The position numbers and the translations under genes are program-made. The notes under the pieces are model-generated. The model made no database searches. It was not told where the DNA came from and saw only the letters and a list, made by a program, of their open reading frames with translations. A stretch of 64,000 bases of DNA from positions 9,065 through 73,064 of the forward strand of contig JAZAUS010000010.1 of assembly GCA_036342255.1 (NCBI GenBank). Reading direction: 5' to 3'. Source of the stretch: RUG11198 sp036342255 (GTDB taxonomy: Bacteria; Bacillota_I; Bacilli_A; RF39; UBA660). Positions 27,376 through 35,537 of the stretch are shown in pieces. The first letter of the stretch is position 1. Every line of letters starts with the position of its first letter.

Positions 27376-28165
27376 AATTCATCTTACTCATCTTTTTATT
27401 AATAAATCTTATAGCCCATATAGAATTAATTTTATATAAGAATCTTAAAAATTTAGAATCACTTCCTAAAAATACTTTAAACTTATTTTTCTTAATTCCC
27501 TTTATTATTTCACTAGCTCCAACTACTGGGCTAAGCAATTTAAAAGAACTATTCTCTTCACTAGTAGACGTTTCTACATTAGAATTCTTAGTTATATTAG
27601 TAGCCATAGCCCCAGGTAATACAACCATTACTCTAACATTAGTATTTTCAAGTTCAGCATATAACCCTTCAGTAAATAATTTCAATGCAGCTTTAGAAGC
27701 CCCATATATAGTCTGTCCTGGAAACGGGAAAAAACCACCCATACTAGATACATTAACTATATATTGTTCTTTCTTATCTTTAGTTAAATCTCCAAAAAAT
27801 AATCTTATTAAATGTAAAGGACCAAAAAAATTAACATTCATAGTCTTATTAATTATTTTATCATCTAAATCTTGCACCTTAACAAAAGGTTGAATAATAC
27901 CAGCATTATTAATAATAATATCTACATCATTATAATCTTTCTTATAATCCTCTCTAAATTTCTTAATTGATTCCACATCTCCCATATCAACTATATAAGT
28001 TTTAAGTTGCTTGGAATCTAAATCTTCTTCTAATTTTTTTAAATTATCTCTATTTATATCAACAGCTGCTACATTAGCTCCTTCTGCCAATAATTGTTTT
28101 GTAAGCTCTAACCCTAATCCACTAGCAGCTCCTGTAACTATAACATTTTGTTTATTAATTTGCAT
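27374..28165 (-). CDS. Short-chain dehydrogenase/reductase
   Basis: 263 residues from ATG 28165 (AGGAG upstream). Classical SDR motifs: TGAASGLG cofactor loop, NNAG, catalytic Ser near NVSSMGG, and YGASK. NAD(P)-dependent; the C-terminal extension (residues about 220-263) with hydrophobic and basic residues suggests a membrane-associated lipid or sterol-like substrate, which is inference. Single gene. Confidence 0.92.
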   Translation of the reverse strand: MQINKQNVIVTGAASGLGLELTKQLLAEGANVAAVDINRDNLKKLEEDLDSKQLKTYIVDMGDVESIKKFREDYKKDYNDVDIIINNAGIIQPFVKVQDLDDKIINKTMNVNFFGPLHLIRLFFGDLTKDKKEQYIVNVSSMGGFFPFPGQTIYGASKAALKLFTEGLYAELENTNVRVMVVLPGAMATNITKNSNVETSTSEENSSFKLLSPVVGASEIIKGIKKNKFKVFLGSDSKFLRFLYKINSIWAIRFINKKMSKMN

Positions 28166-28205
28166 ATCATATCTCCTAACTATACCATTAAACATTATAC
28201 CACAT

Positions 28206-28227
28206 AAAAACGGATTTTTCATCCGTT
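28206..28227 (-). terminator. Terminator after the nitroreductase remnant
   Basis: 7-bp stem (aacggat / atccgtt), 5-nt loop, followed by T-rich sequence on the minus strand. Confidence 0.7.
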
Positions 28228-28246
28228 AAATTTATAGTTACCATTT

Positions 28247-28589
28247 TTACTTCCAGTTAACACTTATGTTAGCCCCTAATTCAAAATGATTTTTAACAAT
28301 ACCTAAATCTATTTTAGTCATTGCACCTCTTCCAGATAATACTCTAACATTATCATCACCTAAATATTCAAATTTAAATTTTTGTTGATTCATCGCTGTA
28401 GGTGCCAATAATGCAAATTCAATCCCTTTCTTATACCAATCAGGATAATTCTTAGACTTATTAACTTCATCTATAGTTTTACTCTTCCTAACAACTCCAT
28501 TTGTCTCTCCATAGCCAATAGTAATCACACAAACAAGCCTCTCATCTTCATTAATTATAGCCTTCACAATTCTTCTCTATATTATCCAT
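28247..28589 (-). pseudogene. Nitroreductase remnant (N-terminal half lost)
   Basis: ATG 28589, with AGAAAGGA upstream, gives seven codons (MDNIEKN) and then stops. An overlapping frame from GTG 28567 encodes 106 residues equal to the C-terminal half of a nitroreductase: LVCVITIGYGE, PDWYKKGIEFALLAPTAMNQQKFKFE. The FMN-binding N-terminal half is absent. This fits an internal deletion with frameshift, as seen for two other genes nearby. Confidence 0.75.
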
Positions 28590-28613
28590 AAATATAATCC
28601 TTTCTTCTATTTA

Positions 28614-29243
28614 TTATTTTCTATAATCTTCAGGTATATATTTATCATATTTCTCTTTATCAAATTTTATATTAAGTTTATCTAATAATAATTTATTATA
28701 TTTATTAGTTCCTAAATTATATTCTAAACTCCATAACAACCAAGAATAATCATACCATTTATCTCCTAATCCAGAATTATCCAAATCTATAAATCCAGCA
28801 AAATTATTGTCTTCATCAACATATATATTAGGTAAACATAAATCTCCATGTACAAAATCATTACCTACATTATCCTTTGATTTAAAAGGACAATTAAAAT
28901 TATCTAACTTTCTTAAAATACCAATTATATTTACTAAAATATCTACTAACAATTTAGGATTATTAATAAATTTATCATCTATTAAACTATAACCTTTTAT
29001 ATATGTTCTTAAATAATAGCACTTATTATCTTCCTCTAAATAGCAAATACTCCTACTACATGGAATATCACATCCAGACAAAAAATCTATTCTTTCTTTC
29101 TCATCCAATAACCTTCTCTTATCATTTGATATCTTTAATATATATTTATCCTCAAATATAAATACTTTATCTTCACTTCTACCTATATCATCAATTGTAT
29201 ATTGTATACCATTTACTATCTCTTCTATTTTCCCAGGAAACAC
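28614..29243 (-). CDS. APH-type small-molecule kinase, short form
   Basis: 209 residues, shorter than the ~260 usual for APH(3')-like kinases. The catalytic loop FVHGDLCLPNIYVDED and the metal motif GFIDLDNSG are intact, as is the ATP-lobe stretch VFIFEDKYILKISND. Start GTG 29243 with GAGGGTG upstream. It may phosphorylate an aminoglycoside or a metabolite; this cannot be told from sequence. The C-terminal helical lobe looks shortened. Confidence 0.82.
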   Translation of the reverse strand: MFPGKIEEIVNGIQYTIDDIGRSEDKVFIFEDKYILKISNDKRRLLDEKERIDFLSGCDIPCSRSICYLEEDNKCYYLRTYIKGYSLIDDKFINNPKLLVDILVNIIGILRKLDNFNCPFKSKDNVGNDFVHGDLCLPNIYVDEDNNFAGFIDLDNSGLGDKWYDYSWLLWSLEYNLGTNKYNKLLLDKLNIKFDKEKYDKYIPEDYRK

Positions 29244-29274
29244 TATATCACCCTCTTTATAAAAACATTATACA

Positions 29275-29305
29275 ACAAAAGGAGCAATATTCAAATAATT
29301 GCTCC
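29275..29305 (-). terminator. Terminator
   Basis: 8-bp stem (ggagcaat / attgctcc), 9-nt loop and T-run, past the end of the 247-residue hypothetical gene. Confidence 0.85.
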
Positions 29306-29336
29306 CATATATTTATTACTATCTAAATCTTAATAC

Positions 29337-30080
29337 TTATTTTAATATTTTAACTTTAGAAGATGATTGCATCTGTTGATACAATTCTTTCTTTAATTCT
29401 AAAGATACCATAGGCATATTTGCTAGTTTTGCCATAAAATTAGTTTTAGCATAATAATTCTTAGGTCTATCATCTGATCCCCACTTAACAAGATAATTAT
29501 CTTCTTCCTCAAATTCATTACCGCGATAACCATGCAATATAACAGCATATTCTTCAGCAACTTTTTTTTCAAACATAAGAGTTAAATCAGGAAAATTATA
29601 TACCTTCTCTTTATCATCATATTGTAATAATTCATAGCCACATTTCCAATTTAAACCAGTTACTATATATCTATCAAGATTATAATATTTATCCAACGCA
29701 TCTAATACACAAGCATTATCTTTATTATTATTTCTTACATAAGTTAATATCTTCCAAACTGTAAATGTTGGATTCAATTGTATATCTTTAACTCTTCTCT
29801 CTTCTAATTTTTTAATAAGATCTTGCACTGTTTCTAAAAACATTGGATTATTTTTTAACTCTTCTATATGTTTATACAAAACTGTATCTTCTATATCTTT
29901 ATCTGTAAACAATAATTCTTCATATGCATCTACAATCTCATCACTAACTTTAGCACATAAATAAGGTTTTAATTCTTGTTTTTCACAAGAATTATTCCCT
30001 ACTTCATAATTAATACATAAAGCTAATACCAATTCTTTATTATCATTAAGATATTTATATCTTTTAATTAATTCTTCCAT
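29337..30080 (-). CDS. Hypothetical protein
   Basis: 247 residues, soluble, acidic, mixed helix and strand. It contains a conserved-looking LNPTFTVWKILTYVRNN stretch and an HGYRGNEFEEEDNYLVKWGSDDR stretch, but no family I can name. GGAG precedes ATG 30080. It is 33 bp from the HD-domain gene upstream and is probably cotranscribed with it. Confidence 0.7.
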   Translation of the reverse strand: MEELIKRYKYLNDNKELVLALCINYEVGNNSCEKQELKPYLCAKVSDEIVDAYEELLFTDKDIEDTVLYKHIEELKNNPMFLETVQDLIKKLEERRVKDIQLNPTFTVWKILTYVRNNNKDNACVLDALDKYYNLDRYIVTGLNWKCGYELLQYDDKEKVYNFPDLTLMFEKKVAEEYAVILHGYRGNEFEEEDNYLVKWGSDDRPKNYYAKTNFMAKLANMPMVSLELKKELYQQMQSSSKVKILK

Positions 30081-30113
30081 AAATACTCCGTATACAATAA
30101 TTAAACTATTATT

Positions 30114-30728
30114 TTAATCATTCTTTTTATTTAAGGTTAAAGTTTTACCTCTATTATCAGATATTTCATTATTTTCAAAAGATACATCTATAAATCTTCT
30201 AGATGATATATAATCACACAAATGTATTATTAACTCTTCCATTGTTTCTGGTACAGGCAAAACATCTTTACCAGGTTTATCTGTACCCCAAGGACCACCC
30301 ATATGAGTTGATATTAACCTTGTAACAAATTTTACATCTTCCTCACTTATTAACAATTTATCTTTATTATCAAAGATAAAATTACTCATAAGAATTGGAT
30401 GATCATAGCATGTATGTCCAGAGTTTTCAATACCAGATTTAAAACCATCATGAAGTAATAAAGACATTCTCATTAAATCTTTTGTATAATCATCATACGT
30501 ACCAAAAGATTTATCTCTAAATATCTCTTCTAAAATCCTCATACCAACCTTTACATGTCTAACAAGTCCACCCTCACCTAACGAAAAATCAGGATGATAC
30601 TTACCCGTAGAAGAAGCAGGTATTTCATAAAAGTAATCAGGTAACATATCTAAAATAATCTCCGTACTTTTTCTCACATCCTGATTCTTAATTCTCTCTA
30701 ATTCAACATTAAAAACATTCTTTCTCAT
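30114..30728 (-). CDS. HD-domain phosphohydrolase
   Basis: 204 residues. HD metal-binding pattern: RHVKVG (first His), LLLHDGFKSG (HD pair), YDHPILMS and a later STHMGGPWG, with Asp in HLCDYISS. The layout is like HD-domain nucleotidases or the HD part of (p)ppGpp/dNTP hydrolases; the substrate is unknown. ATG 30728 follows AGGAGG. Confidence 0.85.
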   Translation of the reverse strand: MRKNVFNVELERIKNQDVRKSTEIILDMLPDYFYEIPASSTGKYHPDFSLGEGGLVRHVKVGMRILEEIFRDKSFGTYDDYTKDLMRMSLLLHDGFKSGIENSGHTCYDHPILMSNFIFDNKDKLLISEEDVKFVTRLISTHMGGPWGTDKPGKDVLPVPETMEELIIHLCDYISSRRFIDVSFENNEISDNRGKTLTLNKKND

Positions 30729-30882
30729 AAAAACCTCCTATAAATTATTATATCATACTACAACCCATTAATAAGCTAAAATTATTTTTACTTTTAAAAA
30801 CATAGTACCTCAATCTCTATATATTCTATCATAAAAATTAAATTTTAATTATTTGATTTACATTTTTGTTACATAATATTAT

Positions 30883-30911
30883 AAAAAAAAGTATACACAT
30901 TCTTTGTATAC
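30883..30911 (-). terminator. Terminator of the GNAT gene
   Basis: 6-bp perfect stem (gtatac / gtatac, 9-nt loop), then eight T on the minus strand. The remainder of the 220-bp gap to the HD gene holds only promoter-like AT-rich sequence. Confidence 0.7.
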
Positions 30912-30949
30912 ACCTTTTATCTTACAACATCAATTTTTAATATATAAGT

Positions 30950-31414
30950 TTATTTACCACGACGTTGTCTATATTTTTTCCTTCTCTGATTTAAAGCATA
31001 GAACCCATTCCCTGTTTTAGGATCTTCACTTATCTTTTTAAATCCTAAGTTTAAAAACATTTTTTGAGATACAGAATTATAATTCATTACATGAGCAGTT
31101 AAAAAAGAGTTCTCTTCATCAGCAATTTCAACAGCTTTTCTTAACATTGATGTTCCAATTTTCTTATTTTGATATTCTTTTTTAACTGCTATTTGATATA
31201 TATATAATCCACCATCATATCTAACAATTGAATTATATCCAACTGGAATACCTTTATCAAATGCAATAAATAAAATATCAGAATTATATGTTAGATTACT
31301 ATAATTTAATGTTCCACCATTTTCAGATAAATTCTCTCTATTTATATTCTCTTCAACAAAATCACACACTTCAAAAAAATAATCAGTTCCCACCTTAATT
31401 TCTTTTATTTCCAT
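30950..31414 (-). CDS. GNAT acetyltransferase with a SEC-C-like basic tail
   Basis: 154 residues. GNAT core: IYQIAVKKEYQNKKIGTSMLRKAVEIA (acetyl-CoA loop) and SQKMFLNLGFKKI. The last 11 residues, RRKKYRQRRGK, match the SEC-C tail SGKKYKQCCGK found repeatedly further right, with both Cys replaced by Arg through single TGT-to-CGT changes. DNA identity is 26 of 30 bases up to the stop. Its own promoter (31439-31467) and RBS (GGGGGAG) are clear. Substrate unknown. Confidence 0.88.
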   Translation of the reverse strand: MEIKEIKVGTDYFFEVCDFVEENINRENLSENGGTLNYSNLTYNSDILFIAFDKGIPVGYNSIVRYDGGLYIYQIAVKKEYQNKKIGTSMLRKAVEIADEENSFLTAHVMNYNSVSQKMFLNLGFKKISEDPKTGNGFYALNQRRKKYRQRRGK

Positions 31415-31438
31415 ATTTTCTCCCCCTAATTGCTGAAT

Positions 31439-31467
31439 AATATATCATAAAACACCTATAATTGCAA
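31439..31467 (-). promoter_or_regulatory. Promoter of the GNAT gene
   Basis: Minus strand TTGCAA (31462-31467), 17-bp spacer, TATATT (31439-31444). Confidence 0.7.
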
Positions 31468-31497
31468 GAAAAACAGGACATTTGCCCTCATCTATCA

Positions 31498-31527
31498 AAA
31501 AATAAAATAAGTAGAATTACTCCTACC
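31498..31527 (-). terminator. Likely terminator of the retron operon
   Basis: 6-bp stem (gtagaa / tcctac, one wobble) with a 4-nt loop and a T-rich tail on the minus strand, 55 bp past the reverse transcriptase stop. It separates the retron from the GNAT gene. Confidence 0.55.
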
Positions 31528-31581
31528 TTTAAACATATAATATCTTAATATAACAACACTATTAAAAAAGCAGCTTATCAT

Positions 31582-32535
31582 TTATGATAAATTACTCTTT
31601 ATTTTACTTATTATTCTTTTATATGATATAAATTCCTTATCATCTTTATTAATTTGTAAAACATACAATATTCTTCCATATAAATTATTTAAATATTTAT
31701 TTTTATCATTTACATTTATTCTTTTTAAATGAGACTCTAAACCATACTTATTTATAAAATAAACTTCTTTTCTTATTTCCTTACGATATTTTATTCCAAC
31801 TTGTACCTTATCATTTACCACTAATCCTGTAACAGTTTGACTAGCACTTTTATAAACAACATGAATTTTATTACTATTTAATTGTAGTCCTAACTTATAC
31901 AACATTTTTCTAACTTCTTTAATTATCTCACTTGGATTAAAAAAACCTGAAAAAGTCATGTCATCAGAATATCTTGTATAGGATATGTTATTCTCTTCAC
32001 ACCAAATTCCTAATTCTTCATCAAAATCCTTCATAACTAAATTTGAAATATAAGCAGAGGTTGGAGACCCCTGAGTTAAATGGTCATCATATACACATAA
32101 GGAACTTAATAACATACCTACTGATTTAGGAAAATATTCTATCTGAAAACAAGAATTATAAACATCCATAAATGATATATTTTCAAAGAAATCTTTTATA
32201 TCAAGCTTTAATATTATATCTTTATTAATATGTGGAAGAGCATTATCTTTTAACGATATTCCCTTATGATATGCTTTAGCATATCCTGATATAGATTTAT
32301 TATTAAGTATATTAACTAAAATTTGCTTCTGAATATGTTTTAATAAAGAATTAGGCTCATATATTGTTCTATAATTACCATTTCTTTTTTTTATTTTATA
32401 TTTTTTATAATTATTTTCAATATTATTACTTATAGAATATAAAGTCTTTACATACCTTTTTTTATCTTTACAATTAAATAAGTTGAGAGATAGTAAAAAA
32501 TCATTACATTCTTTTATACCTGTATATTTCCACAT
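31582..32535 (-). CDS. Retron reverse transcriptase
   Basis: 317 residues, the normal retron RT size, with no fused domain. RT palm motifs: LDIKDFF (111-117), QGSPTS (155-160), catalytic YSDD (189-192). Retron-specific motifs: NAxxH as NALPH (98-102) and VTG (235-237). GGGAGG precedes ATG 32535. Directly upstream is a ~169-nt inverted-repeat-bounded RNA region fitting msr-msd. Retrons usually pair with an effector for phage defence; none is evident here. The nearest cotranscribable gene is the GNAT, beyond a probable terminator. Confidence 0.93.
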   Translation of the reverse strand: MWKYTGIKECNDFLLSLNLFNCKDKKRYVKTLYSISNNIENNYKKYKIKKRNGNYRTIYEPNSLLKHIQKQILVNILNNKSISGYAKAYHKGISLKDNALPHINKDIILKLDIKDFFENISFMDVYNSCFQIEYFPKSVGMLLSSLCVYDDHLTQGSPTSAYISNLVMKDFDEELGIWCEENNISYTRYSDDMTFSGFFNPSEIIKEVRKMLYKLGLQLNSNKIHVVYKSASQTVTGLVVNDKVQVGIKYRKEIRKEVYFINKYGLESHLKRINVNDKNKYLNNLYGRILYVLQINKDDKEFISYKRIISKIKSNLS

Positions 32536-32556
32536 TTTTACTACCTCCCAACTTAC

Positions 32557-32725
32557 GTGCAGTGCTAATGATATTATAATTTGAAAATGGACATAAAGTG
32601 TAGTGCAACGAAACGACTACATGAAATGTAGTTTAGTCCATTGGAAAATTATCATTTAATCATCTTAATTAATATTGTCCCTTAACGACTCGTTAAAGTA
32701 GGAATAAATCCAATCACCACTGCAC
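32557..32725 (-). ncRNA. Retron msr-msd RNA
   Basis: Bounded by perfect 8-bp inverted repeats a1 (GTGCAGTG, 32718-32725) and a2 (CACTGCAC, 32557-32564). After a1 comes an msr-type hairpin (ttaacgactcgttaa, 32682-32696). Then a long msd hairpin whose arms, 32578-32592 and 32636-32650, pair at 12 of 15 positions around a 3-nt internal loop, with an inner 6-bp hairpin at 32617-32631. A TATAAT at 32730-32735 places the start at a1. It sits 22 bp upstream of the RT. The branching G was not located with certainty. Confidence 0.8.
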
Positions 32726-32849
32726 AAATATTATATCATATTATTTTTACCAATACCATTTTCGAAGTAAACAAATGTTGATTTTCCTTATATTAGTTTT
32801 AAAGGTAGATAATGTGTAAACAGTACTGTAATTTTTTCAAAAAAAGAAA

Positions 32850-32931
32850 AACCTCGCAATCCCCTATTTTATAAGGCTTTGCGAGTTTATTTATCACAAC
32901 ATTGTTTATATTTTTTACCAGACCCACATGG
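32850..32931 (-). repeat. secA 3'-end repeat copy A (SEC-C tail plus terminator)
   Basis: Minus strand from the diverged core CCATGTGGGTCTGG (32918-32931) encodes PCGSGKKYKQCCDK and a stop, followed by a stem (CTCGCAA / TTGCGAG) and a T-rich run. It is the copy furthest from secA and the most diverged; the last Gly codon is Asp. The 545 bp between the RT and peptidase E genes hold only the retron RNA, this copy, the GCACT iterons and an arm pair. Confidence 0.88.
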
Positions 32932-32965
32932 CCTTTTGTATTTGGGATTTTGGGAGCTTTTGAGA

Positions 32966-33020
32966 GCACTCGGCTCGTTAATTCGGCACTTGGTTGCACT
33001 TGGAAGCACTCCGTAGCACT
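32966..33020. repeat. 10-bp phased GCACT iterons
   Basis: GCACT occurs at 32966, 32986, 32996, 33006 and 33016, each followed by C or T and then usually GG-like bases, strictly in 10-bp phase with one unit missing at 32976. It lies between core A and the distal arm pair of cassette 4. Confidence 0.8.
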
Positions 33021-33036
33021 CGGCAAACCTAGCAGA

Positions 33037-33060
33037 ACGTATCTAAAAACGTATCTAAAA
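33037..33060. repeat. Distal arm pair of cassette 4 (12-bp period)
   Basis: Two perfect tandem copies of acgtatctaaaa, 105 bp from core A. Same form as the pair bounding cassette 1. Confidence 0.85.
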
Positions 33061-33079
33061 TTTGCCATTGTTGAACTTT

Positions 33080-33886
33080 TTACAACTTTTTAGGATCTTT
33101 ATTTTTTTGATATAATTGAGAAGTTTTTTTAAATTCAGTAGATATATCTAATTGTTCTTCAACATATTGTCCATCTCGCCAATATGTTTTTAATGCATAT
33201 GGATTAATATTATGATAAGAAGCATCACTTGTAATTATTCTATACTCATCATCTATAATTTCCATTGCAGAGCAGTTTGAAAATAATAATCCAACTGAAT
33301 CTTTATCTTTTAATATTTCTTTTACTGAATCATATCTACCTGGTTCATCACAATGTGGCACAAAAAATCCATCCTGGAATCCTAAGCAATCCATTGCAAT
33401 TAATGGCTGATCTGGGCCATATTTAATTTTTAATGAATCACTTGAACATTCTTTAAACCAACAATTGGCTCCTGCTGATACTCCACACATAACTTTACCA
33501 GATTCCCAAGCTTTTCTTAGAATTTCATCAAAACCAGTTTCATTCCAAAGCTTAATCATATCTAAAGTATTTCCTCCACCTTCGTATATAATATCAGCCC
33601 AATCGATTAGTTCCTGGACATATTTCAAATCTAACAATTTATCACTTTTTAAATCCTTACATTCACATCCATACTTACCGTTATAAATATCCCTCATCAC
33701 TTCAAAATAGAATTCTTGATTCTCAAGTGGTTGAGAATGTGCTATTAATAAAAAATTAGGATGTTCTTTGCCTGTTAATCTTATTATCTCTTTATCCATT
33801 GGACCTGTCTCATATGGAGTACGAGTGCCATCAGATTTTTGACGTTCATTTTCTCCACCACCAATAGCAACTATTTTTCTAGTCAT
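33080..33886 (-). CDS. Peptidase E-like (S51) serine peptidase
   Basis: 268 residues from ATG 33886 (AGGAG 9 nt upstream). S51/dipeptidase E family: IAIGGGE-like start, YEGGGNTLDMIKLW, the nucleophile elbow CGVSAGANCW, and FFVPHCDEPGR, which holds the catalytic-site His/Glu. Cytoplasmic; S51 members cleave Asp-Xaa dipeptides or cyanophycin. The only gene of cassette 4 in the secA array. Confidence 0.9.
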   Translation of the reverse strand: MTRKIVAIGGGENERQKSDGTRTPYETGPMDKEIIRLTGKEHPNFLLIAHSQPLENQEFYFEVMRDIYNGKYGCECKDLKSDKLLDLKYVQELIDWADIIYEGGGNTLDMIKLWNETGFDEILRKAWESGKVMCGVSAGANCWFKECSSDSLKIKYGPDQPLIAMDCLGFQDGFFVPHCDEPGRYDSVKEILKDKDSVGLLFSNCSAMEIIDDEYRIITSDASYHNINPYALKTYWRDGQYVEEQLDISTEFKKTSQLYQKNKDPKKL

Positions 33887-33961
33887 AAGTATCAACTCCT
33901 AAAATTATTATATCATAAAATTTCCCTTATCTAGGGAGCAATGGTAAATTTAGACATTTTT

Positions 33962-33983
33962 ACTGTATCTAAACTGTATCTAA
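33962..33983. repeat. Proximal arm pair of cassette 4 (11-bp period)
   Basis: Two perfect tandem copies of actgtatctaa, 111 bp from core B. It differs from the distal pair of this cassette (acgtatctaaaa), so the ends may derive from two elements. Confidence 0.85.
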
Positions 33984-34019
33984 AACAAAAAAATTGCAAT
34001 TTCTTGCAACTTTCTTGAA

Positions 34020-34108
34020 ATCATAAAATCTTTGCAAACCCTTATATTTATTTGCTTAAATGACTATTTACCACAACACTGCTTATAATTCTTACCACTG
34101 CCACATGG
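34020..34108 (-). repeat. secA 3'-end repeat copy B
   Basis: Exact core CCATGTGGCAGTGG (34095-34108), then minus-strand codons for PCGSGKNYKQCCGK and a TAG stop, then a decayed version of the terminator (GCAAA / TTTGC) seen in copies C and D. The 380-bp gap between genes holds this copy and two arm pairs only. Confidence 0.88.
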
Positions 34109-34132
34109 CACATTACACTAACTTCTGACTCG

Positions 34133-34209
34133 TTAAAATGCTTTAAATTTGTCTTAAAACTCCTCAATTTCATTTAAAGTATAATTAAAACTCATTAACT
34201 ATTTTTAAA
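34133..34209. repeat. Phased TTAAA iterons
   Basis: TTAAA (or one-base variants) recurs at 34133, 34143, 34154, 34174, 34185, 34195 and 34205, intervals of 10 or 11 bp with one unit skipped. It lies between core B and the distal arm pair of cassette 3, the position of the GCACT iterons beside core A. Confidence 0.55.
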
Positions 34210-34232
34210 GTGTGGGTAAAGCTGTGGGTAAA
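34209..34232. repeat. Distal arm pair of cassette 3 (12-bp period)
   Basis: tgtgggtaaa at 34211 and 34223, 12 bp apart; 100 bp from core B. Confidence 0.85.
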
Positions 34233-34276
34233 AATTAATAATAATTCAATCGATTTTGTGTTATTATTAATTTTTT

Positions 34277-34747
34277 TTAATGTATTTCAGTTGTTAGTGT
34301 AATATCAAAATCATTAAATCCATTATTCTTATAGAATTCTATTGCTTTAATATTTTTAGCACTTGCAACTACCTTTAAATTGTTAATATTATTATCTTTA
34401 CAATATTGTTTAAATTTATCTATTAATAATTTTCCTATTCCAAAACCTCTAAAATTATTATCAACTAACATATTATTAATTTCACCATATTGAATTTCTT
34501 CATATGAGCCTTTTTCATTTATACTACCAGCTAGATATCCAACTATCTTATCATCTTTTATCGCTACAATAACATAATGATTAATTATTAGATCTTCAAA
34601 GTATTGTTTTCCATCTTCTGATAAAGGCCAATCTTGTACTAAAGTTGAATCATAATTTTCTTTTTCCAATTTAAATAATTCATTATTTAAATTTTGGATA
34701 ATATTCAAATCTTCCAATTGAGCTTTTCTTATAAAAATTTCATTCAC
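34277..34747 (-). CDS. GNAT acetyltransferase
   Basis: 156 residues from GTG 34747 (GAGGTGATTTT upstream; the longer frame to 34768 overlaps the previous gene and lacks an RBS). GNAT core with NNMLVDNNFRGFGIGKLLIDKFKQY (acetyl-CoA loop) and AIEFYKNNGF. Second gene of cassette 3, downstream of the hydrolase, 10 bp apart. Substrate unknown. Confidence 0.9.
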   Translation of the reverse strand: MNEIFIRKAQLEDLNIIQNLNNELFKLEKENYDSTLVQDWPLSEDGKQYFEDLIINHYVIVAIKDDKIVGYLAGSINEKGSYEEIQYGEINNMLVDNNFRGFGIGKLLIDKFKQYCKDNNINNLKVVASAKNIKAIEFYKNNGFNDFDITLTTEIH

Positions 34748-34757
34748 AAAATCACCT

Positions 34758-35312
34758 CTATTTATCATTTAACAATTCTTTAAATTCACTATAATTGGAT
34801 TCCGAATTTAGATGGCCACCATTATGTATACAATATTGTTTAGTAGAAATAGTATCAGCAAATTCTTTTTCTACATCATATTTAACATATGGATCATTAT
34901 CTGAGTAATAGCAAATTATTTCATTACAGCAATTTTTTACATCTTCTAAATTATCAAAATACATGCTTTCATTAACATTATCATATTCTTCATTAATACC
35001 TAGATAATTATTAAATCCACAAACAAATATTAATTTTTTTACTTTGATATTATTTTCTACTAAAAATTTACATATAAATATTGGTGCTATTGAGTGAGCA
35101 TATATAGTAGTATTTTCATTTAAAATACCAGAATCAACATATGTTTTTAATAATCTAGACCAATTATTATAGTTTTGGTATCCAACTCCTGTAGGAAAGT
35201 CTGGTGTATATACTTCTAAATCATCTTTTTCTAATTCACTTCTTAACCAAGGAATCCAATTTGAAAACGGACTTCCAAAACTTCCATGTACTAATAAATA
35301 ATTTTTCTTCAT
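34758..35312 (-). CDS. RBBP9/YdeN-type alpha/beta hydrolase
   Basis: 184 residues from ATG 35312 (AAAGGAG upstream). LVHGSFGSPFSNWIPWL oxyanion region, nucleophile elbow reading YAHSIAPIF (Ser present, the following Gly replaced), catalytic Asp in YSDNDPYV and His in NGGHLN. RBBP9/YdeN-type serine hydrolases are small cytoplasmic enzymes of mostly unknown substrate. First gene of cassette 3. Confidence 0.88.
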   Translation of the reverse strand: MKKNYLLVHGSFGSPFSNWIPWLRSELEKDDLEVYTPDFPTGVGYQNYNNWSRLLKTYVDSGILNENTTIYAHSIAPIFICKFLVENNIKVKKLIFVCGFNNYLGINEEYDNVNESMYFDNLEDVKNCCNEIICYYSDNDPYVKYDVEKEFADTISTKQYCIHNGGHLNSESNYSEFKELLNDK

Positions 35313-35389
35313 AAAGTTCATCTCCTTTTATAATTATATCATATTCTAGCCATAATTATGGTATGGTTTTGATTCTTTGCCATTATTGA

Positions 35390-35411
35390 AGTGTGGGTAA
35401 AGTGTGGGTAG
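35390..35411. repeat. Proximal arm pair of cassette 3 (11-bp period)
   Basis: Tandem agtgtgggtaa / agtgtgggtag, exactly 112 bp from core C. Confidence 0.88.
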
Positions 35412-35454
35412 CGTTGTATTTTTTACAATTTTTACAACTTTTTAGAGTAAAGAA

Positions 35455-35537
35455 AAATCTCGCAAACCCTTTATTTATCGGGATTTACGAGATTATTTAC
35501 CACAACATTGTTTATATTTGCGTCCGCTGCCACATGG
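35455..35537 (-). repeat. secA 3'-end repeat copy C
   Basis: Core CCATGTGGCAGCGG (35524-35537, one mismatch), minus-strand codons PCGSGRKYKQCCGK and stop, then terminator stem CTCGTAAATCCC / GGGTTTGCGAG with a T-run. Of all copies its coding part is closest to secA. Copies C and D are about 85% identical over ~120 bp, including the shared coding stretch FKRKKL before the core. It fills most of the 350-bp gap between genes. Confidence 0.9.

Noticed and set aside
30950..31414. GNAT as the retron effector
   Set aside because: It has its own promoter and a probable terminator lies between; no known retron type I can name uses a lone GNAT. Left open rather than claimed.
32799..33068. An 89-residue minus-strand open frame
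   Set aside because: It crosses the SEC-C repeat copy A, iterons and arm pair in the wrong frame; the SEC-C coding frame is another one.
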